Assembly: GCA_030142905.1 (NCBI GenBank)
Contig: JASJOG010000041.1
Location: 57,501 to 121,500 of the forward strand
DNA length: 64,000 nucleotides
Source of the DNA: Heliopora coerulea
Taxonomy: Eukaryota; Cnidaria; Anthozoa; Scleralcyonacea; Helioporidae
Reading direction: 5' to 3'
Shown here: in pieces, positions 10,470-21,853 of the stretch
Position numbering within the stretch: position 1 is the stretch's first letter
Layout of the letters: each line of letters begins with the position of its first letter
Translations under genes and position numbers: made by a program
The notes under the pieces: generated by a model
What the model saw: only the letters and a program-made list of their open reading frames with translations
Told to the model about the DNA's origin: nothing
The model's database searches: none

Positions 10470-11419
10470 CATGATAAAGTTATGCAGTGCCACACATGCC
10501 ATTGTGATTGATTCGGTTATGTCCAAGTGTGAATGAATAGGTCGTCGGAATACACGAAACCTTGCTTCCAGGGCCCCAAATGCATTTTCAATGACCCTTC
10601 ATGCTCTGAAGATACGATAGTTGGCCTCTAACTTCAAAATATCCAACTTTGTTTCTTCATAAGGCTTAACAATATTGTGACGTAGAGGAAATGCATCATC
10701 TGCCACAAAAACATAGGGAAATAGTGTTTCTGTACTGTCTAATGCTCTAGGGCTGGGTAACTGGAAAATATCCTTAGTGATACAGTAGCCAACGTCGCTA
10801 TTCGTAAAAACCCCACCATCACTTTGACGACCAGCTTCACCCATGTCAACCATTGTAAATTGATAGTCCGCATTACATACTGCCAGCAACACAATGTTGA
10901 AATACTTTTTGTAGTCGTAAAAGAGAGAGCCACAACTAGTTTGAGCTTGTATCATGACATGTTTACCGTCAATTGCACCAACACAGTTGGCAAAGTTCCA
11001 TCTCTTCTCAAATACATTAGCAATTTCTTTCTAATTATCAACGTTTTGAGGTGCTTTCAAGTAACCCTCTTCCAAAAGTGCATCCCATATGGCGATTGTT
11101 GTTTCTTGCACAATTCGACTGTTGTGTGTCGGATTCTATAACTTGCAGCAATAGTAGCATACCTATCATCTGTTGTCAGATATCGTAAGGTGACTCACAG
11201 TCTTTCTGCTGCGGATATCACTCCTACTCTGGTGATGGCTTTGCTTGGTGCGACTAGAGCCGCTAGTTTCTCAAATTTATTTGGCATGATCCTAAACATC
11301 TTAAAAATCAACTCATTATCTACTAACATAAACTGCTTCACTAAACAATGAAATTCGTCTTTTAATTCGCGCTCTTGAAACACTTTCCGAACCCAAAATC
11401 GTTTTCTATACTTCATCAT
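10470..11419 (-). pseudogene. PIF/Harbinger transposase (DDE_Tnp_4), locus 1
   Basis: The N-terminal block reads KDEFHCLVKQFMLVDNELIF and KFEKLAALVAP (HTH region). After a damaged stretch come WNFANCVGAIDGKHVMIQA (first Asp), FTMVDMGEAGRQSDGGVF, YVFVADDAFPLRHNIVKPY (second Asp) and, past an in-frame TGA, RVIENAFGALEARFRVFRRP (catalytic Glu), then ITMACVALHNF. All three catalytic acids are still present, but at least two stops and a frameshift near 11195 inactivate it. It converges on the MADF-BESS gene, the usual two-gene Harbinger layout. Confidence 0.85.
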
Positions 11420-11654
11420 GCGTTTCTTTTTTCGGTGTTTGTAAAGTAGAAGAAGCGTGATAAGCTGCTACCTGTCCAGTGCTATCTTGTATTTTAATTA
11501 TGACTATTTTTTGCGTAAAAATTTCTCGTATGTGTTTTCTCATGGAATCATCCCTGCGAAAAATCTTTGGAGAAATTTGTCGCAGCGAAGATTTCTCGCG
11601 AAAAATTTCACCAAAAATGTGGTCGAGGAATAAGACCATCACTTAGTTTCCCTT

Positions 11655-12965
11655 AAAGTAAGATTTTTTATTAGATAGCCAGAATGTCCGTTTCAGAAGT
11701 CGAGCATTGTCATTGGTTACCGGTCGGAATGTAGCACTGGGGATAGGTTAAGATTTGAAACGTGTTTCTTTTTAACATTTTTTGTGTTAAAAATTGCCTA
11801 CAAATTTCTAAAGAGTTGCTATGATGACGATTTATGCCAAGTATTCAGCTGAAGGTACAAGATTTTCGTGGCAAAGGTGAAAAAAATTACGAAACCGACA
11901 AAATAAACAAAGAAAGCATGAACGAATTCCGCAATCTTATTGCTGACCAAAACCCGAAAAATACAAAACACGGAAAACAAAATACGAAAAGCAAACCTGG
12001 TACAACTTTTGTGGTAGGAAAAACAAGTTGACAGAAGGAGAAGACGTACCTTTTACGTAGTTAAACTATCTACTTTGTTCACTTTCGAAGGTACAAAAAA
12101 AGAAAAGAATGCCGAAGCGTACAGACCCATTACGGCTTTCCAGCGAACATTCGCCAGGTTTTAACGAAAAAGGTTCAACGGCAAATTTGCTGAAATAACA
12201 CAAGTTTAAGCTTTCCAGAAAAGTTTTAGGATCTAAAACAAAGCAAATGCTGGTCGTATATGGAAAAGAAGATAATATTTGGTACGTGTAGTCTCCCTTT
12301 GGAAAGAATGAAGTCCAGAAGCAAATTTCGAAAACGGCTCAAAATATTGAACTTCAAGGAAGATTAACCAACTAATCCGTTCACAGAACTTGTATTTCAG
12401 GTCTTCTCAATTCGGACTTGCCTGTGAATTATAAAGTTCAACTAAGTGACAACCAAAAATTGAAAATTCTCGATTCATTCTTAGCTAATGTTGAACCTCC
12501 CGTTCAACATTAGCTAAGAATGTCATCTGTACTTACTCAGCAAATGTCCGGGCAACAAGTGCCAGCTCGAGTTCCTTTATGAGTTTTTCAGATATTGATC
12601 AGAGAGAACAAAGTCAAAAGCTCCCACTGTAAAGCAATATTTTTGGCATTTTCATTGGAGCTATGTTTGAAAACTGCTCTTTCAATATCCAAGTCATGAA
12701 TGGTTCTGTTACTCTCAGACTGCCTCAAAAACTGAAACCAGTTACAAGCTCCGACTCTTTTTAAAGAAAGCCATTTCATGAGCTGATATTTAATCATTTA
12801 TTGGCTTCAATGCTCAAATGATGTAAACAACTTTGCAGTGGTCCATAAAAGCAAACAAAAGAACGAGAGCAATATCCCTCAATTCGACCTCCCGTTTTGT
12901 CAACAACACACCAGTCCCCGAGTTTGCACACAGCATACTTGGGTGTGCAGAACCCGTGGATATAT
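11655..12965 (+). pseudogene. Tyrosine-recombinase (phage-integrase fold) remnant, copy A
   Basis: Translation of 12240-12600 in shifting frames gives EDNIWYV, SPFGKNEVQKQISKTAQ, RTCISGLLNSDLPVNYKVQL and RMSSVLTQQMSG. These match block for block the remnant at 31195-31510 and the C-terminal half of the cnidarian recombinases (HSVRKT..LLD..P..AQLSGHK, MSLTLSRS). The homology with copy B continues without coding sense to about 12965. A 500-bp stretch (11745-12235) is absent from copy B. The short frame at 11834-12031 (NEFRNLIADQNPKNTK) may be part of the N-terminal domain. Heavily decayed. Confidence 0.6.
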
Positions 12966-12971
12966 ACCTAT

Positions 12972-13589
12972 CAGGGCCTTTTTTAACTAAATATCTGGGG
13001 GGGACAAGTGCCCCCCAGTGATTGGATTTGCCCCCCTAGCCGCCGTACTTCTGCCCCTGGGAATTGGGAAAATTATTTGCTGTTTAATTTTCCACGTTTG
13101 CAAAAAAAGGGAAAACTTCCTTAAGTTCTAATTTGCTGATGAATTTTGATCGATCAGTTCTTCTATTCATTCAAAAAGAAAAATTTATTGTATGAACTAG
13201 CCTGATAAAATCAAACCCTATCTCATGCGTGCATTTATATCACTGAAGTGTGATTTTTTCCACGAATAATTTTTCATTTTTTTTCCGCCTCTCTCCATGC
13301 CGCAGTCACTAAATCAGTTTCATTACGATTCCCAAAAATGTGTTTTTTACTTTTTTTTTCTGCAGATTTTAAACTAAAAATACACCAAAATGCATCTCAA
13401 ACAGACATATAATAAGAAAAATTTGCCCCCCCCCCAGGAGCCACTTTGAGAGGAAGTTTTCCACAAATTCCTAACCTCCCCAACTCGCACCACTCAGGTG
13501 GGCGGGCTACGCTAGCCGCAAATTTGACATCCCATATTTCAGAGCAATTTTTACTCCCCCCCAGTGAAAATTCCTTAAAAAAGGCACTG
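12972..13589. mobile_element. Non-autonomous hAT-type MITE
   Basis: Ends are CAGGGCCTTTTTTAA on the left and CAGTGCCTTTTTTAA as the reverse complement of the right, with G-rich blocks just inside both. Flanks ATACCTAT and ATACCCTAT look like an 8-bp target duplication with one indel. CAG..CTG ends with an 8-bp duplication indicate hAT. The related locus at about 31895-31925 lacks the insert and acts as an empty site. No transposase remains inside. Confidence 0.75.
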
Positions 13590-13611
13590 ATACCCTATAA
13601 ACAAACAAATA

Positions 13612-13712
13612 AACCTAGAATTTTTTTCCCTAATCACCAAGTGTGTAAAAGGATTCTATGCACGTCGTGATTAGTACCCTCGCACTGCGCTTCGGACAGT
13701 GGACGAGGGGAT
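13612..13712. repeat. Dispersed hairpin-tail repeat, copy 2
   Basis: Same order of blocks as the copy at 31924-32056 (CCCTAATCACCAAGTGTG, GCACGTCGTGATTAGTACCC, CGAGGGGATAAAC). It follows the tyrosine-recombinase remnant once the hAT MITE is removed, as in the second copy. Confidence 0.75.
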
Positions 13713-15208
13713 AAACGGATTAGTCGGTCCTGCAAATTCATCATTCGGACATGGTGAATTGTTATTGAATTTCGATACAGTCGAAAATAGTATCTCCAAA
13801 ACCATTTGTTGAAATAAGGAAGTATTGACTACAAATCAAAAACAAGATGAAACTAAAGCAGTACAACACATGTTATAGCTTTGATTGAATTTCGCAAAGG
13901 CGTTTACGTCAACATTTCGAAATAAAATTAATTAAACCTTTATGTTACCTGTAAGAATGATGTTTTGAAATGTCTGCAGCAGCAGAAACGGGTGTGATGA
14001 TCTTTAAAAGCAAGAAAGGAAGATTTTCATTGGAAGAAGCTAGTACGAACATGGCAATCGTATATATTTGATTTTGGATGTAGCAAAACTCGCTTACCAA
14101 TCGATCAGTCTCTTCGATATTATTAAGATTTGAAAGTAATGAGTTGCTAGAGTACCTGCACAGGAAAAAAAAGCAAAATTAAGCAATTTTGTATGCTTGA
14201 ACTGATAAAAGTCACATGTTCCAAAAACTTTATTAAAACTTATGCCCAATGAAGGCTAAAATGAAAAATCAACTCTAACAACAAAAGACACATTCTTATG
14301 CACTAACATTTTGTGTTCTCTGACTCTAGCTCTCTTTTAGAACACTTTTCAACCACTTTCTCGCGAAAGAGCGATAAAACCTTCCTCTTCCAGATGAAGA
14401 ACAAGAATGTGACCTGTCATCCGGGCAACGTATGTAGGTGCCGGTGAACTTAATTACTGATGTAATTTAATTGGTTGCGTTTTCGCATGGCGTCAATTCT
14501 TGTGCATGCACTTGTTAGACTCACCACCCTTACCAACGACCTCTGAGAGAGCAGGATATCACATCTTGAAGAAAAGTTGAAACCAACGGTGGTAATCTTT
14601 TGATGCTAAATATTTGAATTTCGAATTTTAGCCTGGCCATCTTCAAAAAGAAGTAATCTTTCTTAAACATAGCCGTATTTGATATCAGTGAAAACTGAAC
14701 ATATCCTACTAAAAATTAACCAACTCAGACTTGACATCACTTGCAAAAAGTAAAAAAAAAAGAAAGCAAATAAAACCCAAGCATTTGAAGGATTTATGTT
14801 TGTTTTGAGCGTTAAAAAAACTCTAGTCATTTGTGATAAACGGTGCAAACGTTTTCATCCCTAGAATCAAAAGATAAAATAAAATGGATGTCAAATGTCC
14901 ATTACCAAATGTACCATTTCCTGTTTCTTGATGAATTAAGATGTAGTGCTTAGTCTTATTTCTTTCAATCAAAAAGTAAGCTTTGTTGACCAGTAAATAA
15001 TTCGAATTTGGAACAAATATTGTGGGCGAAACAAAATATTCACAACATTTAAGAAAGTCTTCACGTTGATCTAATTTGACCAAAAACCATGACTAGCCGA
15101 CAACTTCAAAAAGTATAAAATAAAACATATTCCGAAGAATAATATCATCTTGAAAACTCAAGATATGAGTCAATACCAGATAAAACTATTGTAGAAACTG
15201 TGATATTT
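13713..15208. other. No gene recognised
   Basis: AT-rich sequence with no domain recognised on either strand. The minus-strand open stretch 14823-15083 has no clear homology. The block 15095-15180 is shared with 44040-44130 and is therefore a dispersed repeat. Confidence 0.4.
15095..15180. repeat. Dispersed repeat family Y, copy 1
   Basis: AGCCGACAA.TT.AAAAA.TATAAAA and ACATA.TCCGAAG followed by CATCTTGA.AA occur in the same order at 44040-44130. Only two copies are in the window and the class is unknown. Confidence 0.55.
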
Positions 15209-15262
15209 CGACTTTATTTCAAAGTCATCCTTCTGTCTGAGGATGACTTTGAAATAAAGTCG
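15209..15262. repeat. Perfect 22-bp inverted repeat with 10-nt loop
   Basis: CGACTTTATTTCAAAGTCAT with its two following bases is exactly complementary to 15241-15262, separated by TTCTGTCTGA. It lies at the 5-prime truncation point of the adjacent transposase fragment. Confidence 0.9.
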
Positions 15263-15561
15263 TGCTTTAAAAGCAGTGCTTTTGGCAGACTGAAGGCAAG
15301 ATGGAAAATTTTAAATCGGCAATGAATGTTAAGCTAGAGGATGTGCCAACACTTGCACATTCTTGTTTTGTTTTGCACAATTTCTGTGAGCTGAAGGGAT
15401 GCTCAATTCCTACAGAGCAAATTGACAGTCAAATGAAACTCAACATTGTTGATAGTTGTTGTGCTCACCATAGGCAACCTGATAGAGCTTTTTCCTACAA
15501 TACGGCAACAGGGACTGCATTTCGCACAATTATTACTGACTATTTAAAAGAGTATTTGTGA
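15263..15561 (+). pseudogene. PIF/Harbinger transposase C-terminal fragment, locus 2
   Basis: The fragment begins with AFGRLKARWKIL (the region around the catalytic Glu, which is itself missing). After a one-base shift it continues KLEDVPTLAHSCFVLHNFCE, the conserved ALHNxCE-type block of Harbinger transposases, to a stop at 15561. Everything upstream of the AFGRLK block has been lost at the 22-bp hairpin. The Myb-like gene on the opposite strand converges on it. Confidence 0.75.
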
Positions 15562-16130
15562 CAACTTTGTTCACAAGTTTTCGTCATAAAGCTCAAGTTT
15601 TTGTTAGGGGAAATTCTCATGCTTGATTGAAGACAGCTTTAGCCTTTGAAATCTATTTTGACAGCTAGACCACTGGAAAGTGATTGTTGACAGGATGATA
15701 ACACCTATGATAATACCTGTATGGGTAAATAAATGGGCAAAGCACTTTTTAGTATTTCATTCTGACCAGTGCCAAAATACACTCTTACCCTGGATTAGTT
15801 AGCCCATGTTACAGGACTTCAACCTTGTAATTTTTTTGTATTAGCACATGCTAGATAATATTTTCAAAAAAAGTAGAGCCAAGGTTTACCTTGTTTGTAA
15901 ACTGGTGAAATTGAATGCATTGCAATTAGTGATTCTTCTAAATCTATTTTACAATAACAAGAAAATCTGAATGTAAGCTGCTGTGTAATAAAATAGTCTG
16001 TTATTAATTGTTCATAATAAATCATTACAAATATTTATATCTACAGTAGAATAGTTTGGGTTTAAAATTGTTCACAGTAAATCATTACTGATATAAACTA
16101 TATCTAAGAATGTAAAAAATTTTGTTTCCA

Positions 16131-17297
16131 TTATAACTGTTCATATGTCCTTCCATAATTTGGACTTGAGATGTTACCATCTGGTGGGCTTGTTTGATCC
16201 CTGGTATTGTTTAGTGATCCAGCAGCTTCTTTACTAGTGGGGATATGTGGTGTGGAAGCATTCATATGCATGTATTGCTGTGGGTACTGATTCTGAGGTA
16301 CATGAGGTAGCCTTTCACTTTGGAAATTATGGGTGTACAATCCTTGCATATCATGTTGATTGTTGGGTGGAGGGGGATTATTTCCATAACCAAATATGTT
16401 TTGATTGGCCATTTGCATGATTTGGGGATTTAAGGCCATCGCCAGTAGACCTAGGCCATCATAAACAATTTTTCCTAGGGTATTCAAAGATGCTGACGTT
16501 GATTTTGCCATTTCATGTAGAGCATGCTGCGACTGTCGCATGCTTGACATGTACTCCTTCTTTAATGCCAAGTGTTCTCTCACTGCCCAGAGAAGGGCCT
16601 CATCATGTTTAGCAGCAGATAGGGGCTTTTCCAGATGCTTTCGTTTATTGTCGACATGAAAGTTGGCGGAGTTGTCTCTAAAGGGTAATCATATAGATTA
16701 TATTAATATTATTTCAGAGCAAGAAGAGTTTGTCTCTGAGAAACCCATAGTGTGACAAGAGAACAAGTGGAAAATTTTTTAAAATGTAAGGCCCCTGAAA
16801 TAACATTTCTCAAATTGACTTCTCAAGTAATTGCATTGAGAAAGTGTAAACAGATTTGCTGTAAATTGACAAAAGTGACTTTTATTTCAGTATTAGATTG
16901 TAGGCATGGCCAGAGCATGTTACTGGTGATCCACCCCCTCACAGCCTAACCCCTGCCACAGCCCTGTATTCATATATTGATATTTTGTAACAAGTCCTTG
17001 ACATATAGCTTGAACTACATGAAACTGGAGTAAAGTTGTACTGCATTATATAGTTACATAGTATATATAATATATAATAAATAATATATGATATATCATC
17101 TATGATATATAATATATAAAATATAAAATATAATATATAAAATATAATATATAAAATATAATATATAAAATATAAAATATAATATATAAAATATAATATA
17201 CAATATATTGTATATAATTTTATGCATTATATATTGTATCAATCATATATCATATAGGAAACATACCACAAAATATACATTATACCATATGATTTGA

Positions 17298-17328
<31 letters not shown>

Positions 17329-17824
17329 TAAATGTCAGTGATTCAACAAGTTTACCTGCTTCATGTTCGCCATCAGGATTCGTAATACTGACAATGCTTT
17401 CGTCGCCATTACAGGTCAGTTCTGGTGAATTATCTTATTCTAATTCCGTGTCGTCTTCAATCGTTGAAGGCGTACTAGGTACAGAGGAACCTTCGCTGTT
17501 GTTGGAACTAATTACGCCAAATTTCAGCTGCTCGGTTGCGGGGCTACCCTTCCAGATTTCGGCCAACTGGTCAAAGTATTCCTGAAAGACTTTGCCCAAA
17601 CCAGACCTTGTGCTGTTCGTTACCGCTTTATTGTAGGCCTTCCTGATGGCGCGAATCTTTTCCTTTATGCGGTTGTAGCCTTTCTTTATTAAGGATTTGG
17701 CTACCGCAACCTCTACTTGGAAAGCTTTCTTTTCTTCTGTGCTTACTTCATCGACATTTTGCCCGTCTTCTTGTGACAAATCTACAGGTCCAAAGTTTTC
17801 GATGTCGAATTCCATCGCCATCAC
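16131..17824 (-). pseudogene. Myb/SANT-like accessory protein of PIF/Harbinger, two exons
   Basis: Exon 1 (17824-17356) encodes an acidic N-terminus and a helical trihelix or Myb-like domain (IKEKIRAIRKAYNKAV, GKVFQEYFDQLAEIWKGSP), then a Ser/Thr-rich linker. A TAA at 17435-17437 interrupts it, but the frame remains open beyond, to a GTAAAC donor at 17355. Exon 2 (16675-16131) joins in phase with DNSANFHVDN and HDEALLWAVREHLALKKEY, followed by an Asn/Pro-rich tail to the stop. The 680-bp intron is filled with TA-rich microsatellite. One nonsense codon is the only clear lesion. Confidence 0.7.
16990..17335. repeat. TATAA/TAAAATA-rich low-complexity tract
   Basis: Long run of ATATAAAATA-type repeats ending in pure (AT)n, located in the intron of the Myb-like gene. 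Confidence 0.9.
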
Positions 17825-18735
17825 TGATATTCACTGATCACTGATATTCAATATGATTTTATCCAATAATGAATATTGACAGGAAAAAGGTCACATTCCT
17901 TCCGCGATTCTTTCCTACATCGGCGAATTTGAAGTTTGCGTGTACGTATAATTACTTCCTCACAACGTTACAGAATAATAATCATTAATGTCAATTGCCA
18001 GACACAGCTTACTGCATAGATTATGGCATGAATTTTGTTTCACTGCATATATTTTGTATATTTCATTTATATATTGTAGGTTTATTAGGGCTCTGTACAA
18101 ACTATCTCTTATTATTTTATTTGTTAAAATATGGAAATGTGCAAAATGAATTGTTTACTTGGTCAGTTGGTGTCTCACCATTTTTGCATTTTTCTCACTA
18201 TTTTTTCGGAGGAAAAAATTGGATCTCACTATTTTTAGTTGGGATTGGTTGGCAGGTCTAATAAAGGGCAACAACATCGGAGTTAAAGTCGACATTTTTA
18301 TAATCTATCTCCGTTTTGTAGTCCTTCAGACACACTATTAAATATTCTATCATCTCGGGCGACCATTGAAAATTGGATTGCGCGTTGCCTTCTTTTCGAG
18401 CGCTTGAACTCGCTATGGCTGCTTATACTATCACAAACAACAACTGATTAGTGATTCCCTCGCAAAAAAATTTGAGCGATATTTGGAAGCCACTTGGAAA
18501 GAGTAAATGAAATTACCGACAGTTCACAAGAGCCCGGGTCAACTCAACTCGTGTTTACATGAAGAATCGAACGCAGATTTCACATCTTCACACTTCGCCA
18601 ACCCGGGTCTCGAGAAGGGTTACCCGGGCTGGCGAGGTGTGAAAGGGTTGACCCGGCTATCGTGTAAACGCTTATATGAGTCTCATCGTAGACGGGTTGA
18701 CTCGGATTGACGAGCCAACCCGAGCTCGTGTAAAG
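17825..18735. other. No gene; palindrome-rich MITE fragment at 18520-18735
   Basis: 17825-18500 shows nothing recognisable. From 18520 a C+G-richer block has repeated GGGTTGACTCGG/CCGAGTCAACCC-type and GCCCGGGT blocks in both orientations, and GTGTTTACATG/GTGTAAAGGCCC near the edges, as in the ends of a short TIR element. It abuts the truncated Penelope fragment that starts near 18736. Confidence 0.4.
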
Positions 18736-18984
18736 GCCCCCTTACATGTACTGGTCTCAGATCACTTGGGGGTCTCTGCCTTGAGAGGGAAAACACATGC
18801 TAACCCTTCTCCATCCAGTATTCTTGCTCATATTTCAGAAACTGGCCACTTCGCTTTCATAAACGATTTCAGCATGTTATCTTGCAATTCTAGCTCTGAA
18901 CTGCTGATCAAAGAAAGTCTTATCGGCAAACTTAACCCCCCACTCAAGACAAATCTTATTTCTATTCCTCTTTCCTCATTTTGA
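18736..18984 (+). pseudogene. Penelope-like element C-terminus (GIY-YIG domain end)
   Basis: The frame carries the second half of a Penelope GIY-YIG domain: SDHLGVSALRGKTHANPSPS, SSILAHISETGHFAFINDF, LLIKESLIGKLNPPL and SIPLSSF before the stop. The GIY-YIG catalytic start (YxFxCxxC..YVGET) is missing, so the copy is truncated at the MITE-like block. Its 3-prime untranslated part leads into a hammerhead-like motif at 19115-19155. Confidence 0.8.
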
Positions 18985-19114
18985 TTAGCTCATTTCGGTT
19001 GCTTACCTATTCGCTTTGTTATTCCATCCCACTTTTATCACCCTTAGCACATTATATTGTAATTTGATCAGTCTAAGTCAATTACATATTCACTGTAAAT
19101 AACTTGTTATTGTC

Positions 19115-19155
19115 ACTCTGATGATGTTGCGCACCGCGACGAAAAGTTAGTCTTA
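19115..19155 (+). ncRNA. Hammerhead ribozyme-like motif, Penelope type, copy 1
   Basis: CTGATGA (19118-19124), a GTTGCG..CGCGAC stem II and GACGAAA are followed by GTTAGTC; ACT before the core pairs with AGT after it as stem I. Stem III is minimal, and the usual C of GAAAC is A here, so activity may be weak. ATGGCTCTATTTCGT begins 28 bp later. Confidence 0.6.
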
Positions 19156-19956
19156 TTAAAATGTTTTAATCGATTCTCCTATGGCTCTATTTCGTGTCAT
19201 TTGCTGTGCATTACCTACTACGTCCAAAACAAGACATATTTTCCTTAATTAAGAAAATATATCTAGATTAGAGAGAAAAAATATTATTGAATCTAGACAT
19301 ATTTTCTTAAAATTTTTGAAAGAGGAAAAAGTCTACATAGTTTTCTTATCAAGAATTAACTTCTTAAAGCCAGGAAATTAATCTTAAAACTAGAAAAATA
19401 TCTACCAAGGATTCTAATTTTTTGCAGTGTTTGTGAGGTATTTTCTGCAGACATATTAAACAAGTAAATGCATTAAAGGTACTCCTAAAATGTAAATGTC
19501 GACTCTTTTTTATCTGTATGTTTAATTTAAGTTTATTTTCACTGTGGACGTCAAGTCCGTACGCACAATTATGACCTTGAAGTTTTGAAGTTTCACATTT
19601 ACCAACGTACTACAGCCGTTCACGGCTTCATTACTCGATTGGCGGAGCTAGTGCTTACCTTTTGTTAGTCAAGACTACGAACAGCTAAAAATTTGTTAGG
19701 GTTACATGTTTCAAAGGTACAGATTCTCAAACATCAATTCCCCTGGACCATTCCACTAAACGCTTAGGAAGCAGTGTCTCAATTTCCATGAATAATGTCT
19801 TTTTGTACTGCAAACTGCATTGAAAATACTTTGGCGTTACCGAAAAAAATTAAAAAGACGGAAACAAAGTTGATCAAACCGTTTATTTTTGAGGAAAGCA
19901 CTCAATGATTTGGGTTTTTTGATTAAAAAAAATATATTAATTCATGCGTGATTACC

Positions 19957-20244
19957 CTGACAAGAATTTCACATGAAATTTCACGTATGAAAACAATATT
20001 TCATATGTGAATTATTTCAATTGAATATGCAAAATGAAAATTTCATATGTGAATCTACCATTTCATATGTCAAATACGATGATTTCACATGTGGAATTTT
20101 GAACCAGTTCATTAAACATGTGACTTAGATTTTTCATATATGAGAACGTTCACTTTTCTAATGTGAAATGACAATCCCAGTAGTGAAAATGTTCCAGTTC
20201 CAGACGTTTTTCACATGTAAAATGACGTGAAATTTTTGTAAGAG
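19957..20244. mobile_element. MITE built of repeated TTTCACATGTGAAA-type palindromes
   Basis: Terminal inverted repeats: left CTGACAAGAATTTCAC, right (reverse complement) CTCTTACAAAAATTTCAC. Between them the palindromic word TTTCA-NN-TGTGAA or close variants (CATATG, CACATGTG, CACGT) recurs more than eight times. No coding capacity is present. The repeated CANNTG cores resemble E-boxes, which is inference only. Confidence 0.6.
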
Positions 20245-21299
20245 TTAATAAAGCAGATCTGACAAATCAAATCCAGTTTTTGGAAGCTAGATGAATCAAG
20301 TACAACCTAATTGAATTGCCAAAGGTTGGAAACGATGAACCACCACATTTTATTTTCATTGCACAAAGTCTATTTACCTTCTTACCTTTTAAATTTTAAA
20401 ATCTCTGGAAATTAGAAAAACTACCCTGATTGAAGCTTGTAATGCTATTCATGCAAAAAGCGATATCTTTATTGTTGTAGACCAGATACTGCTAAGAGAT
20501 AAAAAAAACAAGCAATGCGGGGCAGATAAAAGAATTATTTCCATTTTAAAAGAGAATTTTCGATTACAATTTTGTCAGTAATAACTCAAACACGAGTTTA
20601 ACTGTTTCACCAGGGGCACCAGACACGAGAAGATGATGAAAACCAAGAGTGTAACACCAAGGTTGTCTTTGTTTTCAAGTGTTTGAAATTACATGATAGA
20701 ACGTGATAAACGAGCATTTGAACTTGCTTTTCAAATGAGTATTCAAACTTATTTGTTGCATAATTGGTTCGTTGATTTGAATATGTAAATTAAGAGAATT
20801 AATTCCAAATTCCAGATCACTATTGATTATTCTGCAGATTTTCATTCATTATCAAATTGCACGCATGTGATGTGGTATGCTTTAATTTACTGGCTACTAT
20901 AATTCATAAATTGTTAATGATTTGCAGAAATATAATTCATGATTTCACGTCGGAGGAAGCAGCCATTATCTTCGAAAATTGCTGACTATAACTAAACTAC
21001 AATCATGCACTGGGTAATGGTAAGATCGACTGCCTTGCCTTAAATTAACCGCCAGCAAATAAACACAACTTATCGCCTATGCACCAAGACGGTAAAGGAT
21101 AAACAACTGATCATATCATTAAAATCATTGGTAAGCTCATCACTCTGTATATTCTAGCTAAATTGGTATTGACAAGCTCATCATACTGTGTATTCTCAAT
21201 TCCAATGAAAATAACCAGATGATATTTTCCATTTTTAACGAAAAATCAAGCAACCCAGTCTTTTCGGGACGATTTGCCTTTTGTGCAAATGAATGGTTA
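20245..21299. other. No gene recognised
   Basis: AT-rich sequence without a recognisable domain. A short imperfect tandem duplication (AAGCTCATCA..CTGT.TATTCT) occurs at about 21133-21197. Confidence 0.4.
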
Positions 21300-21533
21300 A
21301 GAGGATTTTGGTATTTTTTACTTGACTTATTACCGTCCCAGAAATGATGAAGGTGTTAATGAGACTTCGCAGACAGGAAAAGAAAGTGAATTAAGGGATG
21401 AGGACAGAAGCATGATAGAAGATGTGGAATAGGATAATGTTTTCGAGAGAAGACCCAGGAAAGCAGCAACCTTGGACGCAGGCTGAAGAACTCTAGTCAT
21501 GCTTAAACCCTGAAGGCTCAGTAGGAGGGAGTG
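21300..21533 (+). pseudogene. Probable Gypsy-type pol C-terminal remnant with polypurine tract
   Basis: Shifted frames give acidic sequence followed by a basic RRPRKAATLDAG-like end, reminiscent of the C-terminal end of Gypsy polyproteins. It is followed directly by a purine run (AGGAGGGAGTG at 21523-21533) next to TGTCGG. The purine run at the LTR boundary is the main evidence; the protein similarity is weak. Confidence 0.4.
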
Positions 21534-21853
21534 TGTCGGATATTGTGTGTAGTTTCTTTTTTTCTGTAAGTTTCACATGAGTTGTTACCATAGTCGTTGA
21601 ACCTGCTGTAACATCTATCTTAGACTCGCCGTTTTTACTTGAACTTTGAGCCTTAGATACAAATAATCAATTATGTAAGTCCAAGAACAAAGATAAATAT
21701 AGGCGGAGCTTCTGGATGACGCTGAAGATGTGAATGTGACGCTTCATTAGTAGTATTGAGTCAGTTGTCTGTTAACAGTTTAGTTCGTTGGCGTGTTATC
21801 GAAGATTGTTAGTAGAGCATGGTGGTTAATAAAGGAATTAAAAGAAAGATACA
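21534..21853 (+). mobile_element. Candidate 3-prime LTR of a Gypsy-like element
   Basis: The segment starts TGTCGGATATTGTG immediately after a polypurine tract, contains a TATA-like ATAAATATA and a late AATAAAG signal, and could end at ATACA (TG..CA rule). No second LTR lies in the window, so the end is not verified and a solo structure is possible. Confidence 0.4.

Noticed and set aside
17995..18341. Membrane protein frame (Leu/Phe-rich)
   Set aside because: AT-rich chance frame; no conserved block or splice support.
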